Shown: positions 53,702 to 61,803, counted from the stretch's first letter. The stretch is 64,000 nt of DNA from Collinsella aerofaciens (GCF_015555045.1 NZ_JADNJQ010000002.1:55513-119512); one strand, 5' to 3'. The notes: generated from the sequence alone by a model not told the origin. Numbers and translations: made by a program.

Positions 53702-53756
53702 TCTCAATCTGTAACATCTGCAGGCCGTAATCCCCTCCAGATGTTACAGATTGAGA
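53702..53756. repeat. 19-bp perfect palindrome downstream of the ATPase gene
   Basis: Arms 53702-53720 (TCTCAATCTGTAACATCTG) and 53738-53756 are perfectly complementary with a 17-base spacer. It lies about 50 bases after the ATPase stop (minus strand); no T-run follows, so a simple intrinsic terminator is doubtful. Confidence 0.8.
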
Positions 53757-53805
53757 CAAAGATACAAGGACGGCCCCAGCGACAGCGCGGACAGCCCATT
53801 CTTTA

Positions 53806-54888
53806 TTAGTCCTCTCGAACGGTCTCCAACAGATAATCGCGCATGTACGGAATTGCAAACGAAACACAGCCATAGCCCGCGGGCTCAATCAACCCCGCAT
53901 CGATCAGGCGCTTGCGATATGACCCAACTTTGTTCGCCGACAAACCCATCTTCTTGGCGATATCGCCGTTGGCGATATCGACGCCCTCGCATTGAGCCAT
54001 CGCCGCGAGATACTGAAACTGCCGTTCCGACACCCTGCGCAGCGCTGGGGCAATCACCATAGCATTAAAGCTATCAAGAGCCGCCTGGATACCCTTACGA
54101 GCCGCCTCTTCGCTCACACCCTCCGCCCCACTGCGCGCAGCAACCTGCCAAGCGTAATATCCGACCAGCTGGACCATAAAGGGATAGCCTGCCGAAGCTT
54201 TTGTTAATAGCTCAGCGGCACCTTTGTCGAGCTCCTTGCCCGCTCGTCTCATCGTATCCTCAAACGATCCGCCAACTTCAAAATCGGAAAGCCGAGTAAG
54301 TTCAACATGTTTGGCTCGCTGAAGGAACGTCAACGTATCATCCACCACCACGCCATCTACCGATGTCGGCAGCCCGGCGAAAGCGAAAGCGACATTCGCT
54401 CCTTGGCGAATCAAGAGCTGCATCTCATTGCCTAGCTCGCGCATTTCCTCAGTTGAGGCATCCTGGATCTCGTCGAGCGTAATGAGCAGACCACCGCGCT
54501 TCGCAGCATCGTACATCGCCTCGCCCAGATGAGAGGCCGACTTCGACATCTCCATGGAGCCAAGGCTGACCCCTAAAATCGATGGAGAAATCGAGATTGA
54601 TTCAAGACGAACGTTTCGCTGCAGAGCCTCGAGGATTCTATTGCAAAAACCAGCATTGGAGGCAACGTCAACGACCTCGAATCCTTTTTTGCGTGCAAGG
54701 TCACCCAATGCATTAAGGAGCACCGTTTTACCTGTGCCTCGGACGCCCGAGATGCGCATGAGTCGATCGGGGGCACCAGGACCATTCTCAAGAGCCTCGG
54801 CAAAGTCATCCAAAACAGTGTCCCGTCCGATAAGCTCAGGCGGATTCATGCCCGCCGTTGGCTTAAAGGGGTTAACAGCTTTCGTCAT
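53806..54888 (-). CDS. AAA ATPase with winged-helix C-terminus (NPFKPTAG family)
   Basis: The 360-residue protein starts at ATG 54888 (MTKAVNPFKPTAG) with GAGGAGGG upstream; an upstream in-frame start would sit within the repeat array. The N-terminus NPFKPTAGMNPPELIGRD is followed by Walker A GVRGTGKT (48-55), Walker B LLITLDEIQDAS, sensor FAFAGLPTSVDG, GYPFMVQLVGYYAWQ and a C-terminal winged helix (GDIAKKMGLSANKVGSYRKRLID, then GYGCVSFAIPYMRDYL). The layout resembles ORC/Cdc6-like STAND-type ATPases of unknown role in actinobacteria. It is the intact paralogue of 11689-12780. A comparable repeat array precedes it, suggesting that the protein binds its own promoter. Confidence 0.85.
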   Translation of the reverse strand: MTKAVNPFKPTAGMNPPELIGRDTVLDDFAEALENGPGAPDRLMRISGVRGTGKTVLLNALGDLARKKGFEVVDVASNAGFCNRILEALQRNVRLESISISPSILGVSLGSMEMSKSASHLGEAMYDAAKRGGLLITLDEIQDASTEEMRELGNEMQLLIRQGANVAFAFAGLPTSVDGVVVDDTLTFLQRAKHVELTRLSDFEVGGSFEDTMRRAGKELDKGAAELLTKASAGYPFMVQLVGYYAWQVAARSGAEGVSEEAARKGIQAALDSFNAMVIAPALRRVSERQFQYLAAMAQCEGVDIANGDIAKKMGLSANKVGSYRKRLIDAGLIEPAGYGCVSFAIPYMRDYLLETVRED

Positions 54889-54906
54889 TCTGCCCTCCTC
54901 TGCTAG

Positions 54907-54961
54907 TTTTAACAACTTTAACAAAGTTTAGCAACTTTAGCAGAGTTTAACAGTTTTAGCA
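54907..54961 (-). repeat. Six tandem TGYTAAA repeats upstream of the ATPase gene
   Basis: Read on the coding (minus) strand, six units of TGYTAAAn (TGCTAAAA, TGTTAAAC, TGCTAAAG, TGCTAAAC, TGTTAAAG, TGTTAAAA) start every 9 or 10 bases. The array ends 19 bases before the start codon. On the plus strand the units are nTTTARCA at 54907, 54916, 54926, 54935, 54945 and 54954. The core and orientation match the TGCTATATCT array before the paralogue at 11.7 kb. Confidence 0.85.
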
Positions 54962-55050
54962 GGCTCGGCGGCTTTATGCCTTACCGATCCTGCCGGGTCC
55001 TCCCGCCCGCGCCGATACAAATAGCGCAGTGCGGCCCCTCTATATCGCCC

Positions 55051-57492
55051 CTACCCCAGCGAGCGACTGAGGGAGCCGAGCTCATCGTTGCCCATGGTGC
55101 GCCACATTTGGAAGATGCAGACGCGCGCCAGGAAAAAGAAGCCGTTATCGACCAGCTGCACGGCGGCATCCGTCAGCTGGTTGGTCACGGCGGACACGGG
55201 AGGCAGCTCGAGCCCGGCCTTACGGATGGTCTCAACCGCATCCTCGAACGTCGGCGGCTCATTGACGCCCATCTCGTTCATAAGGCCCTGCATTTCTTCC
55301 AGCGCGCTACTACCCGACTCCTCGCCGCGCGGCACGAGGCGGTAGCACGCCAACGCGAGCTCGAGCTGGTCGCAGTTCCAATAGGCAAACGCCAGACGAT
55401 AGAACAGATAACCGATTGCGGAACGGTCACTGGCAATGCGCAGGCCGTGGCGCGCCACCTCGATAATCTCGTCAAAGCGCTCCAGGCGCGCCAGCACGTT
55501 GATGAGCGCAAAGTGCGACTGCATGGACGAGCGAGCCAGATCGTAAAGACGACGCACCTCGGGCAATGCCCGTTCAAAATCCTCCTGCTCGGCGTAATAA
55601 CTGCAGATCTCGTGCTGGGCAAAGTACAGCGCATCGGGAGCACGCAAAATACGAACGGAGCGGTCTTCCTCCATTACCGGCAGCACCATGCGTACCAGCT
55701 GGTTGTCGCAAAACTGCGTCTGGACCGGACCCGTTGCCAAAAGCTCGGCAACGGCACACTTGGCCTCCAGCTCCTCAACAAGACGGGAGAAGCCCTCAAA
55801 CGCGCTTGCACGGTCAACTTTTGCCTGCTCGCGCAACTCAACGACGCGCGCCACATACGGGTCATCGTCCATCTCCATGACCTCGAGCTCATCAGCCGTA
55901 TCGGCAAGCAGCAGGTCGCGCAACGCCGGCGGCAGCGAACGGTGGTCGTCACGCGGGCGAGCGTGAACCTCCGCAGGCTCAATCGCATCCGGCGCATCCG
56001 ACTCATATGCCTCAAGCATGCGCTTGCACGGCATATCGTCCATATCCATGCTCTCAAGATCCTTGGCGACAGGCACGCAATTGGCCAGATAGGCCGCACG
56101 CCCAAAGGAATATGTTGCAATGACGCGCTCGCCCTGCTCGCCGTCGGGAGCCGCAATCTGAACATAGCAGCGCGCAATGCAGGCACCTGCGGCAAAGCAA
56201 GCCGCTGCCAGCGTAAGCGCCACGCGCGCGTCGTGCTCCGCGGCCCAAATCACACGCGCGTTCTCGTCCAACTCGCGCCAGACATCCTCCTGAGCGTCGT
56301 ATTCACGCTGTGGCATGGCATCCACGACAGAGTGCCCAAACCGAACGAGCATAATCCCCTCGGCAACGTTTGCCCGATAGGTATAGTCGAGCCGTGTGAC
56401 CACGTTAAGCGCCTCGACGATACGCGCGAAGCGGGTACGCACATCCCACTCACCGCCCGGCTGGCAAGCTACCGTTCCGGGTTTGCCCCACGGGTTGTCG
56501 CTCGAGGTCGTATCGAGCAGTCGGGGAACATCGTTGGTTGTCTTGGCGATATGCCACGCATCAAAGAGCGCGCAGCCCTCAAGGCTCGGCGAGGATGCCG
56601 CGGGGACCAATCCGGCCCCGATGCGCTCAAGGATGCCGGAGAGGCGGTTGAGACGGCACTCGATGGCAAGCAGCATGTCAATCTCGTCCTGGTCCAGCAG
56701 GCTACGATCAAAATTGAGATAGAACAGCTTTGAGCGGTCAATGCGCGCTAGGCTCATTTCGGACTTGGCAGCAATGGTGCGCAGGCGGGGCAAGTCGATC
56801 TCGCTCATAAGAGCGGCAGCATAGCGCTCGATACCGCTCGGATTCTCGGCATGGTCAACACAGTAAAGCAGCGTCTCGATAGCATCGGGGAGCGGTGCCG
56901 TGTCAAAGCCCAAAAACACCTCGACCGGCTCGGGCAACTTTACGAGTTTGATCTTGTCGACAACGTTTTGCATGCCTGCATCGAGACCGTCGACGCCCGT
57001 CGTGTTCGCAAGAGCGCTTTCGGAGTTGGCAAATATCACGTAGCGCAAGAACATCGAGGCCATGAACTCGCCGTAAGGAAGGGCGCGGGTCGAATTCCAT
57101 GTCTCGTGGTCGGACTGCTCGCGCATGGGGCCTTCGGGAGAGCCGGCAGTTCGCGCACACGCGTGCATTGCTCCGTTGGCCTCCCTCACCATAATCTCGC
57201 CAATACTGGAATCGGACTCGTGAAGGACCAGCTCCATGTCAGGGTCCTCGGGCAACGGTACTTCCCGAACAGGGCGGTCAACCTTATAAACCTTGCCCGA
57301 CACGCTCACGTAGCCCAAGAGCGATATGTGAGTTTTGCCGACGAATTCGACGACATAGCACGACTCTTTGGGGTCCTCGCCAAAGACTTTCCAGACAACA
57401 CCATATGAGCGCCCCGCAGGCTGCTCTGGCATCGATGGAAAACGCTTTTTGGGGTCGAGAAACCTGAGCTTGTATGTCGGACGCTCTGCCAC
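55051..57492 (-). CDS. Large hypothetical protein with TPR-like C-terminal region
   Basis: The 813-residue protein has a GTG start (AGGGTGATATTTC upstream) and no signal peptide or transmembrane segment. The first 90 residues are beta-rich (YKLRFLDPKKRFP, SYGVVWKVFGED, ISLLGYVSVSGKVYKV). The middle part is helical and acidic (DMDDMPCKRMLEAYESDAPDAIEPAEVHARPRDD). The C-terminal 250 residues contain TPR-like pairs: YFAQHEICSYYAEQEDFERALPEVRRLYDLA, SHFALINVLARLERFDEIIEVARHGL and GYLFYRLAFAYWNCDQLELALACYRLV. This suggests a cytoplasmic scaffold. I do not recognise the family. It sits alone between the ATPase and the tRNA array. Confidence 0.85.
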   Translation of the reverse strand: MAERPTYKLRFLDPKKRFPSMPEQPAGRSYGVVWKVFGEDPKESCYVVEFVGKTHISLLGYVSVSGKVYKVDRPVREVPLPEDPDMELVLHESDSSIGEIMVREANGAMHACARTAGSPEGPMREQSDHETWNSTRALPYGEFMASMFLRYVIFANSESALANTTGVDGLDAGMQNVVDKIKLVKLPEPVEVFLGFDTAPLPDAIETLLYCVDHAENPSGIERYAAALMSEIDLPRLRTIAAKSEMSLARIDRSKLFYLNFDRSLLDQDEIDMLLAIECRLNRLSGILERIGAGLVPAASSPSLEGCALFDAWHIAKTTNDVPRLLDTTSSDNPWGKPGTVACQPGGEWDVRTRFARIVEALNVVTRLDYTYRANVAEGIMLVRFGHSVVDAMPQREYDAQEDVWRELDENARVIWAAEHDARVALTLAAACFAAGACIARCYVQIAAPDGEQGERVIATYSFGRAAYLANCVPVAKDLESMDMDDMPCKRMLEAYESDAPDAIEPAEVHARPRDDHRSLPPALRDLLLADTADELEVMEMDDDPYVARVVELREQAKVDRASAFEGFSRLVEELEAKCAVAELLATGPVQTQFCDNQLVRMVLPVMEEDRSVRILRAPDALYFAQHEICSYYAEQEDFERALPEVRRLYDLARSSMQSHFALINVLARLERFDEIIEVARHGLRIASDRSAIGYLFYRLAFAYWNCDQLELALACYRLVPRGEESGSSALEEMQGLMNEMGVNEPPTFEDAVETIRKAGLELPPVSAVTNQLTDAAVQLVDNGFFFLARVCIFQMWRTMGNDELGSLSRSLG

Positions 57493-57630
57493 GAAATATC
57501 ACCCTGATCAGTCGTTGAAAGAAGGAGCGGTCGCGGATGGGCCGCGACACCTACTCGGAATCTTACACGAGTCGATAAGAAATAGTCCGCTTCACGCTCG
57601 CGCCTCGACCGAGGTTCGAATCCATGGGAT

Positions 57631-57663
57631 GCCGCCATAAAAGAAAAGCCCCCGTTGCCGGAG
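57631..57663 (-). terminator. Terminator of the first tRNA-Arg copy
   Basis: On the minus strand GAAGCCTCCGGCAACGGGGGC, then TTTTCTTTTA: a stem AGCCTCCG/CGGGGGCT with T-rich tail. The same unit follows each of the five tRNA-Arg 3' ends (others near 57876-57904, 58063-58095, 58306-58333 and 58497-58525). Confidence 0.8.
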
Positions 57664-57677
57664 GCTTCAAGCTCAAA

Positions 57678-57754
57678 TGGTGCGGCGTATAGGATTCGAA
57701 CCTATGACGTTCTGATTCGTAGTCAGACCCTCTATCCAGCTGAGGTAACGCCGC
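57678..57754 (-). tRNA. tRNA-Arg (anticodon ACG), copy 1
   Basis: Minus strand: acceptor GCGGCGT...ACGCCGC-A with encoded CCA. D arm CCTC-AGCTGGATA-GAGG; anticodon arm TCTGA-CTACGAA-TCAGA gives ACG (read as ICG); T arm ATAGG-TTCGAAT-CCTAT. All stems pair. 77 bases with CCA. Confidence 0.96.
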
Positions 57755-57912
57755 GACTTGTTGATTATTATGCACATGGACTGAATAATGGTCAAGCGTT
57801 TTTTCAAAAAAAGTTATCGAATTTGATTTTTACTCATTTGGAGCACTTGGCGCGATCCTCGACGTATCGCGATATAAGAAAAGCCCCCGTTGCCGGGAGC
57901 TTTAAAGTCAAT

Positions 57913-57932
57913 TGGTGCGGCGTATAGGATTC
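57913..57932 (-). pseudogene. tRNA-Arg 3'-end fragment (broken copy)
   Basis: The last 20 bases of the tRNA-Arg gene including CCA (plus-strand TGGTGCGGCGTATAGGATTC) are identical to the intact copies. Then the sequence changes abruptly into GC-rich palindromes (CGCGCATCCGCTGCGCGGAT). The normal terminator unit follows on the 3' side. The cut falls in the T loop. Confidence 0.85.
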
Positions 57933-58045
57933 CGCGCATCCGCTGCGCGGATCCGCACCGGCTTCGCCCGCCTGCCGGCGGACTCGCCCGCTCGCTAAAA
58001 ACGCTCCGCGTTTTCTTGACGCTCGCGCCTCGAACGAGGTTCGAA
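57933..58045. repeat. GC-rich REP-like block after the broken tRNA copy
   Basis: A run of short palindromes: ATCCGCTGCGCGGAT, GCCGGC...GCCGGC, and CGCTCGCGCCTCG followed by GAGGTTCGAATC, a T-arm-like sequence. A close copy lies at 58363-58482. Neither has a supported gene. Confidence 0.7.
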
Positions 58046-58102
58046 TCTCCGCAATGCCCCCGTAAAGGAAAAGCCCCCGTTTCCGGAGGCTTAAAACTCA
58101 AT

Positions 58103-58179
58103 TGGTGCGGCGTATAGGATTCGAACCTATGACGTTCTGATTCGTAGTCAGACCCTCTATCCAGCTGAGGTAACGCCGC
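58103..58179 (-). tRNA. tRNA-Arg (anticodon ACG), copy 2
   Basis: Identical in the mature sequence to copy 1, with encoded CCA. Its terminator unit (58063-58095) is slightly diverged (TTTCCGG instead of TTGCCGG). Confidence 0.96.
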
Positions 58180-58342
58180 AACGCACGGATTATTATGCAC
58201 GCGAGCCCCCGATGGGTCAAGCGACAATTTGAAAAAATTTTACGGAGTGGTGATTAGGCTGTTCACACCCCGACCGAGGTTCGAATCCATGCATGGTTTC
58301 CAAAAAAGAAAAGCCCCCGTTGCCGGAGGCTTCAAGTTCGAT

Positions 58343-58362
58343 TGGTGCGGCGTATAGGATTC
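58343..58362 (-). pseudogene. tRNA-Arg 3'-end fragment (second broken copy)
   Basis: The same 20-base tRNA 3' end as at 57913-57932, breaking at the same base into the same GC-rich block. Confidence 0.85.
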
Positions 58363-58482
58363 CGCGCATCCGCTGCGCGGATCCGCGCCGGCTTCGCCCG
58401 CCTGCCGGCGCGCTCGCCCGCTCGCTACGGACGCTCCGCGTCCGCTTCACGCTCGCGCCTCGACCGAGGTTCGAATCCATGC
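58363..58482. repeat. Second copy of the GC-rich REP-like block
   Basis: Near copy of 57933-58045 with ATCCGCTGCGCGGAT, GCCGGC pairs, ACGGACGCTCCGCGTCCG and the terminal CGACCGAGGTTCGAATCC. Partial ends of the same block also occur at 57592-57622 and 58268-58288. Confidence 0.7.
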
Positions 58483-58532
58483 GGTGTTGCCATAAAAGAA
58501 AAGCCCCCGTTGCCGGAGGCTTCAAGTTCGAT

Positions 58533-58609
58533 TGGTGCGGCGTATAGGATTCGAACCTATGACGTTCTGATTCGTAGTCAGACCCTCTATCCGGCTGAGG
58601 TAACGCCGC
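58533..58609 (-). tRNA. tRNA-Arg (anticodon ACG), copy 3
   Basis: The same as copies 1 and 2 except for one base in the D loop (AGCCGGATA instead of AGCTGGATA). Encoded CCA, all stems intact. Confidence 0.96.
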
Positions 58610-58683
58610 AGCGCAAGTCATATAAAACCACTTTAGTTAGTTGGAGTCAAGCACAATCTCAAACTTTTTTGAGAATATGTTCC

Positions 58684-59061
58684 TTACGCAGCTCCGCATG
58701 CGCCAGCGTCCCCCATGCGATCAATCGGTTTTTCAACCACATCGAACCCGGCACCGAGCTCCCTCAAAAGCGAGCGCACCCGCTGGGCACAGTCATAATC
58801 GGCAAACGAGATGCTCAGCATGCGCGCGACCTGGTTAGAAGTCCCAACTCCATAGAACCGCTCAAGCGTCACAAGCCCCTCGTGCGTCACAAAAGTCTCG
58901 ACTACATGCGACGACTCCTCAAAACACCATTGGGTCAACGGACCCTCGCTCGTCTGCCGCACCACCAAACCACCCATACCGGATGGCTCACACGTAACTA
59001 GTAGGTGCTCCCCACCTTCATCGCTCTCAAACAAAACTACCCGCTCATCAAACAGCTCCAT
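58684..59061 (-). CDS. Hypothetical protein
   Basis: The 125-residue soluble protein starts at ATG 59061 with GAGGAAGGGG upstream. The sequence (VVLFESDEGGEHLLVTCEPSG, GLVVRQTSEGPLTQWCFEESSHVVETFV, LERFYGVGTSNQVARMLSISF, RVRSLLRELGAGFDVVEKPIDRMG) has balanced composition and good codon use, so it is probably a real gene. It may be a small alpha/beta protein; no family is recognised. It lies alone between the tRNA array and the serS terminator. Cys residues near the end (CAQ, CGAA) carry no obvious motif. Confidence 0.65.
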   Translation of the reverse strand: MELFDERVVLFESDEGGEHLLVTCEPSGMGGLVVRQTSEGPLTQWCFEESSHVVETFVTHEGLVTLERFYGVGTSNQVARMLSISFADYDCAQRVRSLLRELGAGFDVVEKPIDRMGDAGACGAA

Positions 59062-59185
59062 CGCATCCCCTTCCTCTCGCTTCTATTTAACAAAAGCATA
59101 GCAGGTAGATGGCTGTATACAGAACGTTTGTTCGTGTGTTTTCTATTGAGCTGTCCGCGCGATATGGTAAAGCACCGCACACAAA

Positions 59186-59212
59186 AAGGGCGCCCCAGAA
59201 AGGAGCGCCCTT
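59186..59212 (-). terminator. Intrinsic terminator of serS
   Basis: AAGGGCGC / GCGCCCTT stem with an 11-base loop; TTTTTGTG follows on the minus strand. Confidence 0.88.
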
Positions 59213-59234
59213 GCAAATCGCTTATGCAGGCAAC

Positions 59235-60518
59235 CTACGCAACCGGCTCGATCTTCTCGAGGCCGCCCATGTAAGGGCGAAGGACCTCGGGGACCGTGAT
59301 GGTGCCGTCGGCGTTCTGGTAGTTCTCCAGAATGGCGGCCATGGTGCGGCCAGCCGGCAGGCCGGAACCGTTGAGGGTGTGCAGGTAGCGCGAGCCCTTG
59401 AAGTTCTCGGGGTCGCGATACTTGATGTTGGCGCGACGGGCCTGGAAATCGCCGCAGTTAGAGCAGGAGCTGATCTCCTTGTAGGCGTTATAGCTCGGCA
59501 GCCAGACCTCGATGTCGTAGGTCTGACGGGCAGAGAAGCCCAGGTCGCCGGTGCACAGGCTAATCACGCGATACGGAAGGCCCAGCTGCTGAAGCAGGAA
59601 CTCGGCCTCGGCGGTCATGCTCTCGAGCTCCTCGTCGGACTCCTCCGGCTTGGCAAACTTGACCATCTCGACCTTGTCGAACTCGTGCTGGCGGATGATA
59701 CCGCGGGTGTCGCGACCAGCGGAGCCGGCCTCCTCGCGGAAGCAGGGGGTGAAGGCGGTGTAGCGGCGCGGCAGGGTATCAGCATCGAGAACCTCGCCGG
59801 CGTGCAGGTTGGTAAGCACGACCTCGGCGGTGGGAATCAGGAAGTTGTCGCCCGAGACGTGATAGGCGTCGTCCTCGAACTTGGGCAGCTGACCCGTGCC
59901 AAACATGGTCTGACGCTTGACGACGATGGGCGGCCACCACTCCTTAAAGCCACGGCTGGTGTGCGTGTCAAGGAAGAAGTTGATGAGGGCGCGCTCAAGA
60001 CGGGCGCCGGCGCCACCGAGAACGGTAAAGCGGCTGCCGGAGAGCTTGTTGCCGCGCTCGAAATCGAGGATGTCGAGGTCGGTGCCCAGGTCCCAGTGCG
60101 GCTTAAAGTCGAAGTCGAACTCGCGCGGGGTGCCCCAACGACGGCGCTCGATGTTCTCGTCCTCGTCCTTGCCGTACGGCGTGGCCTCGCAAGGGATGTT
60201 GGGAAGGTGAGCCATAAAGTCGTACTGCTCCTGCTCGAGAGCGGTGCGGCGCTCGGCCAGACCGTCAATCTTCTCGTTGACGGCGCGCACGGCCTCCTTG
60301 GCGGCCTCGGCCTCGTCCTTCTTGCCCTCCTTCATCAGGGCGCCAATCTTCTTGGACTCGGCGTTACGCGTGGCCTGGAGCTCCTCGACCTCGGTGATGA
60401 CGGCACGGCGCTCGTCGTCGAGTTCAAAGAACTTCTCGCGATCCCAAGACGTCTGGCGATTTGCCATGGCGGTATCGATGGCATCGGGGTTCTCGCGAAC
60501 AAACTTGATATCAAGCAT
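59235..60518 (-). CDS. serS: Seryl-tRNA synthetase
   Basis: The 427-residue class II synthetase starts at ATG 60518 ([10 protein letters not shown]) with GGAGG upstream. It charges tRNA-Ser, whose GCU isoacceptor gene is in this window. The N-terminal long antiparallel coiled coil (about residues 28-100, [29 protein letters not shown]) grips the long variable arm. Motif 1 lies near [12 protein letters not shown], motif 2 in [30 protein letters not shown], and motif 3 in [20 protein letters not shown]. The [13 protein letters not shown] segment is typical. Monocistronic. Confidence 0.96.
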   Translation of the reverse strand: MLDIKFVRENPDAIDTAMANRQTSWDREKFFELDDERRAVITEVEELQATRNAESKKIGALMKEGKKDEAEAAKEAVRAVNEKIDGLAERRTALEQEQYDFMAHLPNIPCEATPYGKDEDENIERRRWGTPREFDFDFKPHWDLGTDLDILDFERGNKLSGSRFTVLGGAGARLERALINFFLDTHTSRGFKEWWPPIVVKRQTMFGTGQLPKFEDDAYHVSGDNFLIPTAEVVLTNLHAGEVLDADTLPRRYTAFTPCFREEAGSAGRDTRGIIRQHEFDKVEMVKFAKPEESDEELESMTAEAEFLLQQLGLPYRVISLCTGDLGFSARQTYDIEVWLPSYNAYKEISSCSNCGDFQARRANIKYRDPENFKGSRYLHTLNGSGLPAGRTMAAILENYQNADGTITVPEVLRPYMGGLEKIEPVA

Positions 60519-60629
60519 TAGATCCTCCGGCGATATACATTCCATTTAGGTTGCAACCTTGTACATGTATGGGCAAGTATATACTTATGAGCGTTTACGA
60601 CCCAACTCAACTACGCAAGAAGGCACCCA

Positions 60630-60803
60630 ATGGACGCAGTTTTTTCCTTTTTGTTTGGCACCCGCACCGGTTTTGCCATCCTTTTCGCCGGCGGCATCCT
60701 ACTGTTTGCGATTCTTGCCTTTGTAATGGAGAAGCGCACCCATAAGATGTATGTCGACCGTGGCCCCAAGTCCGAGGACGAAGAAGACGGCTTCTGGGAC
60801 TAG
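60630..60803 (+). CDS. 57-residue single-pass membrane protein
   Basis: ATG 60630 with AAGAAGG upstream encodes MDAVFSFLFGTRTGFAILFA and on to a stop at 60801. It has a hydrophobic helix at about residues 14-33 (GFAILFAGGILLFAILAFVM), then a positively charged KRTHKM, and an acidic tail SEDEEDGFWD. The sharp hydrophobic-basic-acidic layout, a stop just before a repeat/terminator and divergent position from serS support a real small gene. No family is recognised. It is too short for many gene finders. Confidence 0.7.
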   Translation: MDAVFSFLFGTRTGFAILFAGGILLFAILAFVMEKRTHKMYVDRGPKSEDEEDGFWD

Positions 60804-60962
60804 CCTGCCAAAAAGAGACAGGCTTATTTTGGTCGGTTTTATCTGGACAAACGCAAGCGCCCCGCCACTGGAATTGAGCCAGTTGCGGGGCGCTTTTTGC
60901 TCAAGATACAAAACCGCAGGAAAACCTGCCAAAATAAACCTGTCCCTAAATGGCAGGTTTTA
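60804..60962. repeat. Nested palindrome with internal terminator, before proC end
   Basis: Outer arms, about 60804-60833 and 60928-60957, are imperfect reverse complements sharing CCTGCCA, GACAGG and TTATTTTGG. An inner GC hairpin AAGCGCCCCGC...GCGGGGCGCTTTTTGC (about 60855-60899) forms a terminator for the plus strand. The arm at 60808-60845 is a 36/38 copy of 15683-15720. Confidence 0.8.
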
Positions 60963-61730
60963 CTGGAGGGTGGCGTCGATGGCCTTGACCAGGGCGCTGC
61001 GCATGCCAGCATCCTCGAGCGCGACGACGCCCTTGATGGTGGCGCCGCCGGGTGAGCATACGGCATCCTTCATCGCCGCAGGATGCTGACCAGTCGCAAG
61101 CTGCAGCTTTGCCGTGCCCAGCACCATCTGGCTCACAATGCGATAGGCATCGGCGCGCGGGATACCGTGCTTGACGGCCGCGTCGCCCAAGGCCTCAATC
61201 GCCATGGCGACAAATGCCGGTGCGCAACCGCCCACGGTACCGCCCACAAACAGCAGACTCGTGTCGAGCTCGACGACGGTGCCAAGCTTACCGAGCAGGT
61301 CGAGCACCACGGCACGCTGCTCGCCGTTGAGCGTAGAGGACTTCTCGCAGGCGATGACGCCCTCGCCCACCGAAACCGGCGTGTTGGGCACCGTCGAGAT
61401 GTGTGCGACACCCGGCAGGACCTGCTCCCACTTGGCGCTATCCCAGGTCCAGGCGACCGAAAGGACAACCTTGTCGGCAAGGGTTTCTTTGAGCGGAGCG
61501 AAGACCTTCTCAATCATGTATGGCTTGACCGCAGCAACCACGATATCGGATGCGGCGACAACCTCCGCCGCATCACGACAGGCAACCATCCCACGTGCCT
61601 CACAACGCTCGACCAAGGCGTCGTAGTGGCCCGCGCAGGCGCACATATCGCTCGCAGCCACACCGGCGGCGATCCAGCCATCGGCCATAGCGCTCGCCAT
61701 ATTGCCAAAACCGACAAATCCGATCTTCAT
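60960..61730 (-). CDS. proC: Pyrroline-5-carboxylate reductase
   Basis: The 256-residue enzyme makes proline from pyrroline-5-carboxylate with NAD(P)H. The Rossmann start is MKIGFVGFGNMASAMADGW; the middle has VVAAVKPYMIEKVF, VAHISTVPNTPVSVGEGV, and LLFVGGTVGGCAPAFVAMAIEALGDAAVKHGIP. The signature region is AAMKDAVCSPGGATIKGVVALEDAGMRSAL. GAGGACTATGAG precedes the ATG. The C-terminus ends in or near the palindrome, where the stop sits. Slightly short for the family (about 265-275). Monocistronic. Confidence 0.94.
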   Translation of the reverse strand: MKIGFVGFGNMASAMADGWIAAGVAASDMCACAGHYDALVERCEARGMVACRDAAEVVAASDIVVAAVKPYMIEKVFAPLKETLADKVVLSVAWTWDSAKWEQVLPGVAHISTVPNTPVSVGEGVIACEKSSTLNGEQRAVVLDLLGKLGTVVELDTSLLFVGGTVGGCAPAFVAMAIEALGDAAVKHGIPRADAYRIVSQMVLGTAKLQLATGQHPAAMKDAVCSPGGATIKGVVALEDAGMRSALVKAIDATLQ

Positions 61731-61803
61731 ATCTCATAGTCCTCTCAGACACGCTCTTCAAAACGAAGGCTATTGTCCCACGGCATTGTTTCGTATTGCC
61801 GAC

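Noticed and set aside
54976..56733. 585-codon open frame opposite the 813-residue hypothetical protein
   Set aside because: The plus-strand frame is Arg/His-rich without ribosome site. The minus frame has balanced composition, TPR-like pairs and a start with ribosome site.
57563..58621. Several 70-220 codon frames over the tRNA-Arg array
   Set aside because: They are Arg/Ser/Pro-rich translations of tRNA genes, terminators and GC-rich palindromes; identical peptides recur only because the DNA repeats.
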